Shown here piece after piece: positions 52,848-61,456 of a stretch of 64,000 bases of DNA (positions are counted from its first letter, which is position 1; the number at the start of each line of letters is the position of its first letter). The DNA is from Microlunatus soli (GTDB lineage Bacteria > Actinomycetota > Actinomycetes > Propionibacteriales > Propionibacteriaceae). The stretch is taken from contig NZ_LT629772.1 of NCBI RefSeq assembly GCF_900105385.1, positions 5,084,001 through 5,148,000 on the forward strand. Reading direction: 5' to 3'. The translations under genes were made by a program, and so were the position numbers. The notes beneath the pieces are model-generated. The model was not told the origin of the DNA. It worked only from the letters and a program-made list of their open reading frames with translations, and made no database searches.

Positions 52848-53483
52848 TCAGCTGAAGTCCAGACCGCCGGTCCGGGTCCGTTTCAGTTCGAAGAAGTGCG
52901 GGTTGCCGGCCAGCAGCACCGCGCCGTCGAACATGTCGAGCGCTGCCTGCCCGCGCGGAATCGCGTTCAGCACCGGACCGAAGAAGGCGACGCCGTTGAC
53001 GTGGATCGTCGGGGTGCCGACGTCGTCACCGACCGGGTCCATCCCCCGATGGTGGGACTTGCGCAGTTCCTCGTCGTAGTCGGTGCTGTCGGCAGCCGCG
53101 GCCAACTCGGCGGGCAGTCCGACCTCGGCCAGGGACTCCTTGATCACCCGGTCGTAGTGGTCGTCGCCGTGCTCCTTCTTGTAGCCCTGGTTGTGGATTC
53201 GGGTCCCCATTGCGGTGTACAGGTCCCGGAGCACGTCATCGCCCTGCTGCTGCGCGGCCGCGATCGCGACCCGGACCGGGCGCCAGCCGTCGTTCAGGCC
53301 CTTCTTGTAGCCGGCGTCGAGGTCGCGGCCCTCGTTCAGCACGGCGAGACTCATCACGCGGAACTGCAGGTCGATGTCGCGTTGTTTCTCCACTTCCAGG
53401 ATCCAGCGCGACGAGATCCAGGCAAACGGACAGATCGGGTCGAAATAGAAGTCGACCTGGGGGCGATCGGTGGTGACGGTCAT
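52848..53483 (-). CDS. DsbA-family mycothiol-dependent oxidoreductase/nitroreductase-like
   Basis: A 211-residue thioredoxin-fold DsbA-like protein. The active site reads DPICPFAW, so the CxxC motif of typical DsbA proteins is CPFA with one Cys, and a cis-Pro is in VGTPTIHV. This resembles mycothiol-dependent enzymes such as Rv2466c, which however has CPWC. The start is ATG 53483; a longer frame to 53831 is not supported. Likely a cytoplasmic detoxification enzyme. Confidence 0.83.
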   Translation of the reverse strand: MTVTTDRPQVDFYFDPICPFAWISSRWILEVEKQRDIDLQFRVMSLAVLNEGRDLDAGYKKGLNDGWRPVRVAIAAAQQQGDDVLRDLYTAMGTRIHNQGYKKEHGDDHYDRVIKESLAEVGLPAELAAAADSTDYDEELRKSHHRGMDPVGDDVGTPTIHVNGVAFFGPVLNAIPRGQAALDMFDGAVLLAGNPHFFELKRTRTGGLDFS

Positions 53484-53607
53484 CAACACTCCTTGGTGGA
53501 ATACAACACTCCGTGGTGCATGCCGGGCACGTTTCAACGGTAGTCGACGCAGCGGACCCGTTGCGCCGGTCCCACCCTGCGAACGGTCCGCCCAGTAGGG
53601 TCTGCCC

Positions 53608-54756
53608 ATGGCAACTGAGCAGGCGAGGACGACCGACGACGGGGCAGGCACCGCCGATCGGTCCGGGGTACCCCTCCCACTGTGGGGCGTGCTGGTGGCG
53701 GCAGGGCTGGTGATCCTGTGCGCCGGCCTGCGAGAGGTCGCCGACATCATCGCGCCGATCTTCCTGATGGTCACCCTGGTGATCACGGTCCATCCGCTGC
53801 GCAAGGTGCTGCTCCGCTGGCACTTCCCCAACTGGCTGGCCAGTCTGCTGGTGCTGATCGTGATCTATCTCATGATGGCCGTCATCCTCGGCGCGGTCGC
53901 GTTGTCGGTCACTCAGCTGGCGCTGCAGCTGCCCAACTATCAGAAGGCGTTCGAGAGCCTGTACGACTGGGCGCTCGGGACGCTGCGACAGTTCGGGGTG
54001 GACACCAGCGACTGGCGCGGAATGCTGTCCAAGATCGACATCGGCAGCTTCACCGGCGCCGCGCAGGGTGTACTGGCCGGGGTGACATCGGCCTTCTCGC
54101 TGGTCGGTTTGATGGCGCTGACGGTGATCTTCCTGGCATTCGACGGCGCCGGCGCCCGAGCCCGGATGCTGATCGTCCGCCGGCTGAAGCCGGGTGTCGC
54201 CGACGCCTTCGCCGACTTCGCCCACCGGGTCCGCAGCTACTGGATCGTCACCACCGTCTTCGGCCTGATCGTGGCCGGCTTCGACGTGATCGCGCTGTTG
54301 ATCATGGGCGTGCCACTCGCTCTGACCTGGGGTGTGCTGGCGTTCGTCTCCAACTACATCCCCAACGTCGGGTTCATCATCGGGCTGATCCCGCCGGTCG
54401 TGATCGCGCTGCTGGAGAGCGGGCCCGGAATGGCGCTCGCGGTGGCGATCACCTATGCGGTGATCAACTTCTTCATCCAGACCCTGATCCAGCCCCGGTT
54501 CACCGGCGACGCGGCCGGGATCAACGCCACCATCGCGTTCATCTCGCTGATCTTCTGGGCCTCGATCCTCGGCCCGCTGGGCGCGCTGCTGGCGGTGCCG
54601 GCGACCCTGTTCGTCAAGGTGGTGCTGATCGACCATTCCCCGAATGCCCGCTGGTTCGGCGCCCTGATCAACTCCGACAGTGACGACAAACCCAAGCCGA
54701 AGAAGCGCAAACGGTCCAAGCCGACACCGCCGGCGGTCTCGGTGGAGGGCGGCTGA
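53608..54756 (+). CDS. AI-2E-family transporter
   Basis: A 382-residue protein with about eight membrane helices and the AI-2E signature [30 protein letters not shown], quoted as [14 protein letters not shown] and [10 protein letters not shown]. The C-terminal tail is Lys/Arg-rich ([13 protein letters not shown]) and cytoplasmic. Family members have been linked to autoinducer-2 export or Na+/H+ exchange; the role here is uncertain. Confidence 0.87.
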   Translation: MATEQARTTDDGAGTADRSGVPLPLWGVLVAAGLVILCAGLREVADIIAPIFLMVTLVITVHPLRKVLLRWHFPNWLASLLVLIVIYLMMAVILGAVALSVTQLALQLPNYQKAFESLYDWALGTLRQFGVDTSDWRGMLSKIDIGSFTGAAQGVLAGVTSAFSLVGLMALTVIFLAFDGAGARARMLIVRRLKPGVADAFADFAHRVRSYWIVTTVFGLIVAGFDVIALLIMGVPLALTWGVLAFVSNYIPNVGFIIGLIPPVVIALLESGPGMALAVAITYAVINFFIQTLIQPRFTGDAAGINATIAFISLIFWASILGPLGALLAVPATLFVKVVLIDHSPNARWFGALINSDSDDKPKPKKRKRSKPTPPAVSVEGG

Positions 54757-54785
54757 TTGAAAGCTGCCGGGGCGGCCCGTAGAGT
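54757..54785 (+). promoter_or_regulatory. Promoter of leaderless mtnP
   Basis: TTGAAA (54757-54762) and TAGAGT (54780-54785) are separated by exactly 17 bases, and the GTG start follows 7 bases later. This is a near-consensus promoter whose transcript would begin at or next to the start codon, so no ribosome binding site is needed. The TTG inside the -35 box is sometimes mistaken for a start. Confidence 0.72.
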
Positions 54786-54792
54786 CACCGCA

Positions 54793-55632
54793 GTGACCAC
54801 CTCCGCAGCGCCCGACCGGGCCGACATCGGCATCATCGGCGGGACCGGCTTCTACAGCTTCCTCGACGATCCGCAGGTCGTCGAGGTCGACACCCCGTTC
54901 GGTCGGCCGAGTGCACCGATCTCGATCGGTGAGGTCGGCGGCCGGTCGGTCGCGTTCCTGCCCCGGCACGGGGAACGGCATCAGTTCGCGCCGCATCGGG
55001 TCAACTACCGGGCCAACCTCTGGGCGTTGCGCTCGGTCGGCGTCCGGCAAGTGCTCGGCCCGTGTGCGGTCGGCTCACTCAAACCCGAGCACGGTCCCGG
55101 GACGTTCGTCGTCCCTGATCAGGTGGTCGATCGGACCTGGGGGCGCGAACACACCGTCTACGACACCGAAGGTCCGGTCGTGCACGTCGGCTTCGCCGAT
55201 CCCTATTGCCCGCGGGGGCGGGCGACCCTGTTGAACAACGCCTCACCCGAGACCGGGGTGCTGGTCGACGGCGGAACACTGGTGGTGATCAACGGTCCAC
55301 GCTTCTCCTCCCGCGCCGAATCGCAGTGGCATGCCGCCGCCGGCTGGTCGGTGGTCGGGATGACCGGCGTACCGGAGTCCAGCATCGCCCGTGAGTTGGC
55401 GATGTGCTACTCGACGGTCTGCCTGGTGACCGATCACGATGCCGGCGTCGAGGGCGGGGAGTCGGTGTCCCACGTCGAGGTGGTCCGGCAGTTCGGCGCC
55501 AACATCGATCGGCTCAAGAGTCTGTTGCGCGACGTGATCTCGACCCTGCCGGAGCCGGAGACCGACGAGGAGGCGACCTGCGCCTGCCGGCGCGCCCTGG
55601 ACGGGATCGAACTCCCGATCACTCTTCCGTGA
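54793..55632 (+). CDS. mtnP: S-methyl-5'-thioadenosine phosphorylase
   Basis: A 279-residue purine nucleoside phosphorylase-superfamily enzyme that splits methylthioadenosine for methionine salvage. It shows IGIIGGTGFYS, FLPRHGERHQFAPHRVNYRA, and the base-binding end GMTGVPESSIARELAM. GTG 54793 is preferred because it fits a leaderless promoter; a TTG at 54757 would extend the protein but lies in the -35 box. It overlaps the convergent GntR gene by 14 bases. Confidence 0.92.
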   Translation: MTTSAAPDRADIGIIGGTGFYSFLDDPQVVEVDTPFGRPSAPISIGEVGGRSVAFLPRHGERHQFAPHRVNYRANLWALRSVGVRQVLGPCAVGSLKPEHGPGTFVVPDQVVDRTWGREHTVYDTEGPVVHVGFADPYCPRGRATLLNNASPETGVLVDGGTLVVINGPRFSSRAESQWHAAAGWSVVGMTGVPESSIARELAMCYSTVCLVTDHDAGVEGGESVSHVEVVRQFGANIDRLKSLLRDVISTLPEPETDEEATCACRRALDGIELPITLP

Positions 55633-56374
55633 GGTCGCCGTTCTCCAGATCCCGTCGGATCCGGGCCTCGATGCCGGCATAGTGCCGGACGATCATCGCC
55701 CGCGCGACCTCGACATCGCCGGCGAGGACAGCGTCGGCGATGGCGGCATGATCATCCACGATCAGCGTCGGTTCCCGATGCGGGCTGGCCGGCGCCGCCC
55801 GGTGATAGGCCTGCCAGAACAGGTCGAACAGCTGCAACAGCATGGCGTTGCCGAGGTCGACATACAGCAGCTGATGGAACGCCCGGTCCAGATCGATCAG
55901 GCCCTCGCCGCGGGACACCGCCTCCCGCATCGCCCGGACCAGCTGCCGCAACTCCTCGCGGTGGCCCTTGGACAGGGTGCCGATCGCGTCGCCGATCAGA
56001 GCGGTCTCCAGGGTCTTGCGGAGCCCGACCAGATCGGCCAGCGCCCGTGGCCCGCGCATCAAACCGTACGGCAGGTGGTCCAGCAACGGTTCGAAGGAAA
56101 AATCGCGGACGAAGACGCCGCTGCCACGCCGGGTCTCCAGCACGCCGGTCGACTCGAGCGCCTTGACCGCCTCCCGGACCGAGTTCCGTCCGACACCGAA
56201 CAGCCGGGCCAGCTCCGCCTCCGGCTTCAACGGGTCACCCGCCCGGAGCCCTTCGCGGACGATGAAATGGCGGATCTCGTCCTGAACACTCTTGTGCAGC
56301 GGTGCCGTCCGGAGCGAGGTCGGCGGCAGCTGCGGAACCGCAGGTTCGGAGCGACGGGTGGGGGGAGTGCCCAT
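55619..56374 (-). CDS. GntR/FCD-family transcriptional regulator
   Basis: A 251-residue FadR-type regulator. The winged helix (about 25-95) includes KPEAELARLFGVGRNSVREA, and the FCD domain has LDRAFHQLLYVD and VRHYAGIEARI with the metal-binding His residues. ATG 56374 is preferred to a frame reaching 56536. An AGGATATCCT palindrome 48 bases upstream may be an autoregulatory site. Targets are not obvious in the window. Confidence 0.9.
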   Translation of the reverse strand: MGTPPTRRSEPAVPQLPPTSLRTAPLHKSVQDEIRHFIVREGLRAGDPLKPEAELARLFGVGRNSVREAVKALESTGVLETRRGSGVFVRDFSFEPLLDHLPYGLMRGPRALADLVGLRKTLETALIGDAIGTLSKGHREELRQLVRAMREAVSRGEGLIDLDRAFHQLLYVDLGNAMLLQLFDLFWQAYHRAAPASPHREPTLIVDDHAAIADAVLAGDVEVARAMIVRHYAGIEARIRRDLENGDLTEE

Positions 56375-56421
56375 GACTGACCTCGTTCTCTCGGGCGGTT
56401 CTCCCGAGCGCGGCGACTTGT

Positions 56422-56431
56422 AGGATATCCT
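56422..56431. promoter_or_regulatory. AGGATATCCT palindrome upstream of GntR gene
   Basis: A perfect 10-base palindrome with TAGGAT/ATCCT half-sites in the opposite order to the TCCTATAGGA sites at 34475 and 35521. It lies just upstream of the GntR gene at 55619 and could be its own operator. Confidence 0.45.
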
Positions 56432-56495
56432 GCAGCGAAGCTCCGGGTAGGTCGTTGTCGGGGGATGCGGCCTACCCGGTACCTTCGGGTGGAGG

Positions 56496-57506
56496 CTACG
56501 CGAGACCTGCCGGTCCCTGATCGAGGCCCTGATCAAGGGTGGCCAGTCCCTGCTCGAGAGTCACCTGTGGCCGCCAATCGAGCAGCCGACGGGCTGCCGA
56601 ACTGTCGGCGGTGATGTGCCGGACGTCACCCAGCCGATAGTGCCCGGTGATCACCGGAGCGGGCCCGTTCATGATCATCGCCATCCGCGCCGCGACCTCA
56701 CCGATGGTGGTGATCGTGCCGGAGCCGATGTTCAACGCGGTGTAGCCGGTCAGACCGGGAGCCTGCAGTGCGGCCACCGTTGCCGCGGCGACATCGTCGA
56801 CATGGACGAAGTCACGACGCTGTCCGCCGTCCTCGAACACCGACGGGGCACGACCGGCCAGCAGTGCCGACCGGAAGATCGCTGCCACTCCCGCGTACGG
56901 GGTGTCCCGTGGCAGGCCGGGCCCGTAGACGTTGTGGTAGCGCAGCCCGACCGCCGTACCGCCGGACTCCCGCGCCCAGATCGCGGCCAGCTGCTCGGTC
57001 TGCACCTTGGTCGCGGCATACACGTTGCGCGGATCGAAGCCGGTGTCCTCGGCCACCAGACCCGGCCGGAGCGGCTCGGCACAGCGCGGACAGCGCGGCT
57101 CGAACATCCCGCGAGCAAGATCATCTTCGGTGCGCGGCGGCACCGGCACCGTGCCGTGCTGCGGGCACTGGGCGGTGCCTTCGCCGTAGACGACCATCGA
57201 GGAGGCGAGGACGACCCGGCCGATCGACCGCTCGGCTGCGACGCGGAGCACCGCAGCGGTGCCGAGATCGTTGTGGCGGGCGTAACCGTCCAGGTCGGAC
57301 AGGTCGACACCGAGCCCGACCTTCGCCGCCAGGTGGATGATGGCGTCCTGCCCTGCGGTGGCAGCCCGGAGTCGATCGACGTCGACGATGTCGTCCCGCG
57401 GATCGGTCGCCAGGTCGTAGCTGGTCGACCGGTGCCCGCCGGCCGCCAGGGCCCGCAGCACCGCCGATCCGATGAAGCCCGCACCGCCGGTGACCAACAC
57501 CCTCAC
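56496..57506 (-). CDS. NAD-dependent nucleotide-sugar epimerase/dehydratase with zinc-ribbon insert
   Basis: A 336-residue extended SDR. The cofactor motif is VTGGAGFIG, and the catalytic pair is Tyr163/Lys167 in NVYAATK. Between strand 5 and the active site is an insert with Cys114, His117, Cys139 and Cys142 (CPQH and CPRC), which probably binds zinc. Such enzymes act on UDP- or dTDP-sugars. The GTG start overlaps the histidine kinase stop by 4 bases, so the gene is coupled to the two-component system. Confidence 0.88.
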   Translation of the reverse strand: MRVLVTGGAGFIGSAVLRALAAGGHRSTSYDLATDPRDDIVDVDRLRAATAGQDAIIHLAAKVGLGVDLSDLDGYARHNDLGTAAVLRVAAERSIGRVVLASSMVVYGEGTAQCPQHGTVPVPPRTEDDLARGMFEPRCPRCAEPLRPGLVAEDTGFDPRNVYAATKVQTEQLAAIWARESGGTAVGLRYHNVYGPGLPRDTPYAGVAAIFRSALLAGRAPSVFEDGGQRRDFVHVDDVAAATVAALQAPGLTGYTALNIGSGTITTIGEVAARMAMIMNGPAPVITGHYRLGDVRHITADSSAARRLLDWRPQVTLEQGLATLDQGLDQGPAGLA

Positions 57507-58627
57507 CGGGCCGCCTCCGGGGCGGGCAGTTGGACGTCGAAGCGGCAGCCGAGATCGGCGTTGGAGACCGCGATCCGGCCGCGATGGGACTCCACCACGC
57601 CGCGGGCGATCGCCAGACCGAGGCCGGCACCGTCCGCGCTGCGCGCCCGGTCACCGCGCCAGCCGGCGTCGAACACCTTCGGCAGATCCTGTTCCGGGAT
57701 ACCGCCACAGCCATCGGTGACCGCGACCTCGAGGGCACCGTCGTCGCTGCGGCCGGCCGTGATCATCACCACGCCACCGGGTGCGGTGTGCCGGATCGCG
57801 TTGGCGATCAGGTTGCCGATCGCCCGGACCAGGGCGTCGGCGTCGCCGCTGATCGCCAGCCGATCCTGCTCCGGCACCTCCAGCCGCAGCGTGACGTCGG
57901 CCTGGTGGGCCACCGGCTCGGCTTCGTCGACCAGGTCGGTGATCAACTCGGTCAGCGCCAGCATCCGGTGTTCGCGGGTCGCCGGACCACCCTGCACCCG
58001 GGACAGCTCGAACAGATCGCCGACCAGGGTGTCCATCCGGCCGACCGTCGCCTGGATCTGACGCATCGCCAGCGGCACGTCGGCGATCATGTCGTCCTCC
58101 AGCGCTTCGGCCATCGCCCGCAGGCCGGCCAACGGCGTCCGGAGGTCGTGGGAGAGATGGCGGACCAATTGTTGCCGCGCCCGCTGCGCGGCCTGCTCCC
58201 GTTCTCGTGCCTCGGCCAACCGTGCCCTGGTGCTGTCCAGCTCGGTGAGCACGCTTGCCAGCTCGGCCGGCAACCCGGGGTCGGCCGGCGTGCTGTCCTG
58301 GCTGACCGCGAGCCGGGAGATTCCGGCGCCGAGGTGGGAGGCGCCGGCGACGATCCGCCGGGTGACCAGCAGCGCCAGACCGGTGGCCAGCACGAAGGAG
58401 ACCGCAAGGGCGAACAGGATGACGCCGCTGTCGTGCCGGGACAGGAACATCCGCCAGACGTTGATGATCACAGTCACCGCCACGGCGACCACCGGGGTCA
58501 GGGCGGCGATGATCAACTGATAGCGGATCGACGCCCGCCGGGTGAGCCGCAACGCGACCAGCGCGGCACCGCAGACGACCAAGCACCCGATGATCGTCAT
58601 CGCGGCGATGATCAACAGATCGCTCAT
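57503..58627 (-). CDS. Membrane sensor histidine kinase
   Basis: A 374-residue kinase. Helices at about 3-28, 36-57 and 68-89 anchor it with little extracellular domain, so it may sense the membrane or a partner. The HAMP-like linker precedes the DHp motif RHLSHDLRTPLAGL with phospho-acceptor His160. The ATP-binding motifs are NLIANAIRH (N box), VTDGCGGIPEQ (G1) and GAGLGLAI (G2). It overlaps the response regulator gene by 4 bases. Confidence 0.93.
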   Translation of the reverse strand: MSDLLIIAAMTIIGCLVVCGAALVALRLTRRASIRYQLIIAALTPVVAVAVTVIINVWRMFLSRHDSGVILFALAVSFVLATGLALLVTRRIVAGASHLGAGISRLAVSQDSTPADPGLPAELASVLTELDSTRARLAEAREREQAAQRARQQLVRHLSHDLRTPLAGLRAMAEALEDDMIADVPLAMRQIQATVGRMDTLVGDLFELSRVQGGPATREHRMLALTELITDLVDEAEPVAHQADVTLRLEVPEQDRLAISGDADALVRAIGNLIANAIRHTAPGGVVMITAGRSDDGALEVAVTDGCGGIPEQDLPKVFDAGWRGDRARSADGAGLGLAIARGVVESHRGRIAVSNADLGCRFDVQLPAPEAAR

Positions 58628-59328
58628 CGCAGCTCGTCCTCCCGTGCCACCCGATAGCCCTCACGTCCGACGGTCAGCACCAGTTTCGGCTCCGACGGGT
58701 CGTCCTCCACCTTCTGCCGCAGTCGGCGGACATGCACGGTGACGGTCGAGTTGTCGCCGAAGTCCCATCCCCAGACGCGATGCATCAGCGCCGACTTGCT
58801 GAAGGTCTCGCCCGGGTGCCCGGCGAGGAACGCCAGCAGATCGAATTCCCGACTGGTCAGGTTGACCTGGTTCCCGTCCCGGGTCACGATCCGGGCGGCC
58901 TGGTCGATCTCCAGGTCGGCCACCCGCAGCGTCCGGTCCAGCAGTTTGGCTCCGCCGAGCTGTTCGGCACGGCGGAGCAGGGCCTCGATCCGGAGCACGA
59001 TCTCCCGCGGGCTGAGTGGTTTGACCACGTAGTCGTCGGCGCCGACCTCCAGGCCGATCAAGCGGTCCTGCTCGTCACCGCGAGCGGAGATGATGATCAC
59101 GGCGGCGCGATCGCCGGCCGCCCGGCGGCGGCGCAACACCTCCAACCCGGACAGGGTCGGCAGCATCACGTCCAGCAGCACGACGTCCGGCGGTTCGCGC
59201 TGCCAGCTCGCGTACGCCTCCGCGCCGTCGTGGACGACGCTGACCTGATGCCCGGCGCTGCCGACGTAGTTCGCCAGCACATCGCCGAGCATCTGGTCGT
59301 CTTCGATGATCAACACCCGTGCAGCCAC
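58624..59328 (-). CDS. OmpR-family response regulator
   Basis: A 234-residue DNA-binding response regulator. The receiver has the phospho-acceptor Asp53 in VVLLDVMLP, acidic residues IIEDD and the Lys in YVVKPLSP. The C-terminal winged helix reads LTSREFDLLAFLAGHPGETF and VTVHVRRLRQKVE. It is first in the transcript RR - HK - epimerase and divergent from the GT2 gene, which it probably controls. Confidence 0.95.
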   Translation of the reverse strand: MAARVLIIEDDQMLGDVLANYVGSAGHQVSVVHDGAEAYASWQREPPDVVLLDVMLPTLSGLEVLRRRRAAGDRAAVIIISARGDEQDRLIGLEVGADDYVVKPLSPREIVLRIEALLRRAEQLGGAKLLDRTLRVADLEIDQAARIVTRDGNQVNLTSREFDLLAFLAGHPGETFSKSALMHRVWGWDFGDNSTVTVHVRRLRQKVEDDPSEPKLVLTVGREGYRVAREDELR

Positions 59329-59391
59329 TCCGTCAGCCTACGGCCGGTCGACACCGGCCCGGTGCCGACGACGCCTCGCCAGCACCGCCGT

Positions 59392-59407
59392 AAGCGAACC
59401 GAAAGCG
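59392..59407. promoter_or_regulatory. Candidate response-regulator direct repeat
   Basis: AAGCG at 59392-59396 and again at 59403-59407 are 11 bases apart, the spacing expected for OmpR-family dimers. The site lies in the 119-base region between the response-regulator and GT2 genes. A short repeat; inference only. Confidence 0.35.
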
Positions 59408-59447
59408 GTCGTGCATGGTGGATCAGGGCCGCGGCTGTCTAGCGTCG

Positions 59448-60119
59448 ATGACCATGACGACCGCATCGGATCCGGTGCAGGTGATCCTGCCCTGTCTCAA
59501 CGAGGCTGCCGCGCTGCCGGCGGTGCTGGCCCGGCTGCCCGCGGGCTATCACGCACTGGTGGTGGACAACGGCTCGACCGACGGTTCCGCGACCGTTGCC
59601 CGTGATCATGGTGCCGCCGTGGTGAGCTGCGGACAGCGGGGCTACGGCGCCGCCTGCCATGCCGGGCTCGAGGCGGCCACCGCACCGCTGGTCGCGGTGA
59701 TGGACGCCGACGGCACGCTCGATGCCGCCGAGCTGCCCCGATTGACTGCACCGGTGCTGGCCGACGACGCCGACCTGGTGATCGGCGCCCGGGAGCCGAC
59801 CGACGCGTCGGCCTGGCCATGGCGGCTGCGCTGGGCCAACCGCCGGCTCGCCGGACAGCTCCGGCGGCGGACCGGGGTGCCGCTGGTCGACCTCGGACCG
59901 ATGCGGGTCGCCCGACGGGACGCACTGCTGACCCTCGGGCTGCGGGACCGCCGCTCGGGCTATCCGGCCGAGACCGTGATCAATGCCGCCGCAGCGGGCT
60001 GGCGGATCGAGCAGGTACCGGTCGGGTACGCACCCCGGATCGGGCGGTCGAAGGTGAGTGGTACGCCGCTCGGTGCGCTCCGTGCGGTGATCGACATGAG
60101 TGGGGCGATCCGTCGATGA
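59448..60119 (+). CDS. Glycosyltransferase family 2
   Basis: A 223-residue GT-A glycosyltransferase with VILPCLNEAAALPAVL, VVDNGSTDGSATVA and the DxD-type VAVMDADGTLD. It has no membrane helix, so it works at the cytoplasmic face, usually on a polyprenyl-phosphate or lipid acceptor. ATG 59448 or 59454 are both possible. It overlaps the next gene by 4 bases. Confidence 0.9.
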   Translation: MTMTTASDPVQVILPCLNEAAALPAVLARLPAGYHALVVDNGSTDGSATVARDHGAAVVSCGQRGYGAACHAGLEAATAPLVAVMDADGTLDAAELPRLTAPVLADDADLVIGAREPTDASAWPWRLRWANRRLAGQLRRRTGVPLVDLGPMRVARRDALLTLGLRDRRSGYPAETVINAAAAGWRIEQVPVGYAPRIGRSKVSGTPLGALRAVIDMSGAIRR

Positions 60120-61441
60120 TCATGGGAGTCGCCGAGCCGACAGCAGCGGTGCCGGCGTCGACCGACACCGATCGGGCCGAGACGATCATCGTGCTGGCCA
60201 AGGAGCCGCTGCCCGGCCGAGCCAAGACCCGGTTGCAGACGAGGTTCACGCCCGACGAGGCCGCCGAGCTCGCCGCTGCAGCACTGAACGACACGCTGCA
60301 GGCGGTCCGTGCCAGCGGCGTACGACGCCGGATCCTTGCCTGGGCGGGGAATCCCGGCGGCTGGCAGGACGGATTCGACGTCATCGACCAGGGCGGCGGC
60401 GGGCTCGATGATCGGCTTGCGCTGGCCCTCGACACCGCCATGGTCGCCGATCCGGGCCGACCCGTGCTGCTGATCGCGATGGACACCCCGCAGCTGACAC
60501 CGGAGCTGCTCAACGTCTCCTGGGACGGTGCCGATGCCGTCCTCGGGCTCACCGACGACGGCGGCTACTGGGGGATCGGGCTGCGACACGGGCCGTCCCG
60601 CCCGGTGTTCGCACAGATCCCGATGTCGACCGAGCGGACCGGCGCGGCCCAGCTGTCCCGGTTGCTGGACCTGGGCTACCGGGTCAAGCTGCTGCCACCT
60701 CTCCGCGACGTCGACACGCCGACGGACGCGGCCGAGGTCGCCGAACAGTTCCCGTGGCTGCGGTTCTCCGCCGCCCATCGGCGGCTGACCTCACTCCGAC
60801 CGGAGATGCAGTCACTCGCCGAGACCCGGATGATCTTCGATCACGCCTACACCGGTAGGTCGTTGACGGCGGTCAGCGCCACCGGCACCGACCCGTTGCG
60901 GATCGATGATCAACTCTGGCAACACCCGGCCGACGACGCGGATCGTTTGGTGGTGGCCCGCAGTCAGCCGCCGGTGATCGACCTCGGCTGCGGGCCCGGT
61001 CGGATGGTCACCGCGCTGGTCCAGCACGGCCGCGCCGCGCTCGGCGTCGATCTGTCCGGCGCGGCCGTTGCGTCGAGCCAGCGCAACGGTGGGCCGGCGC
61101 TGCGTCGGGACCTGTCCGGGCCGTTACCCGGTGAGGGCCGCTGGGAGACCGTGCTGCTGATGGACAGCAACATCGGCATCGGCGGCGACGTCGACGCGCT
61201 GCTGCGACGATGCGCCCGGCTCGCCGTGTCGGGCGGACTGATCATCTGTGAGACCGACCCCGATCCCGATGCGGACGAGCTGCACGAGGTGCTGCTGCGA
61301 TCCGGACCGGTCGCCGGCACCGTGCGCTGGGCCCGGATCGGCGCCACAGCCCTGATCCGCCGCGGACAGGCGCTCGGCCTGATCGTGACCGAACGGTGGA
61401 CCGCCGACGGCCGTGTCTTCGTCGCCTTCCGGACGCTGTGA
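60116..61441 (+). CDS. DUF2064 glycosyltransferase-like domain fused to SAM methyltransferase
   Basis: A 441-residue two-domain protein. Residues about 22-230 are a DUF2064/TIGR04282 nucleotidyl/glycosyltransferase-like domain (LAKEPLPGRAKTRLQTRF, LLIAMDTPQL, GGYWGIGL). Residues about 245-441 are a class-I methyltransferase with motif I VIDLGCGPGRMVTAL (Asp289) and GVDLSGAAV. Most relatives have the two as separate genes, so the fusion links the activities. It may attach or modify and then methylate a sugar or lipid head group. Substrate unknown. Confidence 0.85.
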   Translation: MIMGVAEPTAAVPASTDTDRAETIIVLAKEPLPGRAKTRLQTRFTPDEAAELAAAALNDTLQAVRASGVRRRILAWAGNPGGWQDGFDVIDQGGGGLDDRLALALDTAMVADPGRPVLLIAMDTPQLTPELLNVSWDGADAVLGLTDDGGYWGIGLRHGPSRPVFAQIPMSTERTGAAQLSRLLDLGYRVKLLPPLRDVDTPTDAAEVAEQFPWLRFSAAHRRLTSLRPEMQSLAETRMIFDHAYTGRSLTAVSATGTDPLRIDDQLWQHPADDADRLVVARSQPPVIDLGCGPGRMVTALVQHGRAALGVDLSGAAVASSQRNGGPALRRDLSGPLPGEGRWETVLLMDSNIGIGGDVDALLRRCARLAVSGGLIICETDPDPDADELHEVLLRSGPVAGTVRWARIGATALIRRGQALGLIVTERWTADGRVFVAFRTL

Positions 61442-61456
61442 CGGAAGCCTCTGACG

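Noticed and set aside
54757-54792. TTG start for MTA phosphorylase
   Set aside because: The TTG belongs to a TTGAAA -35 box with a matching TAGAGT; GTG 54793 fits a leaderless transcript and family length.
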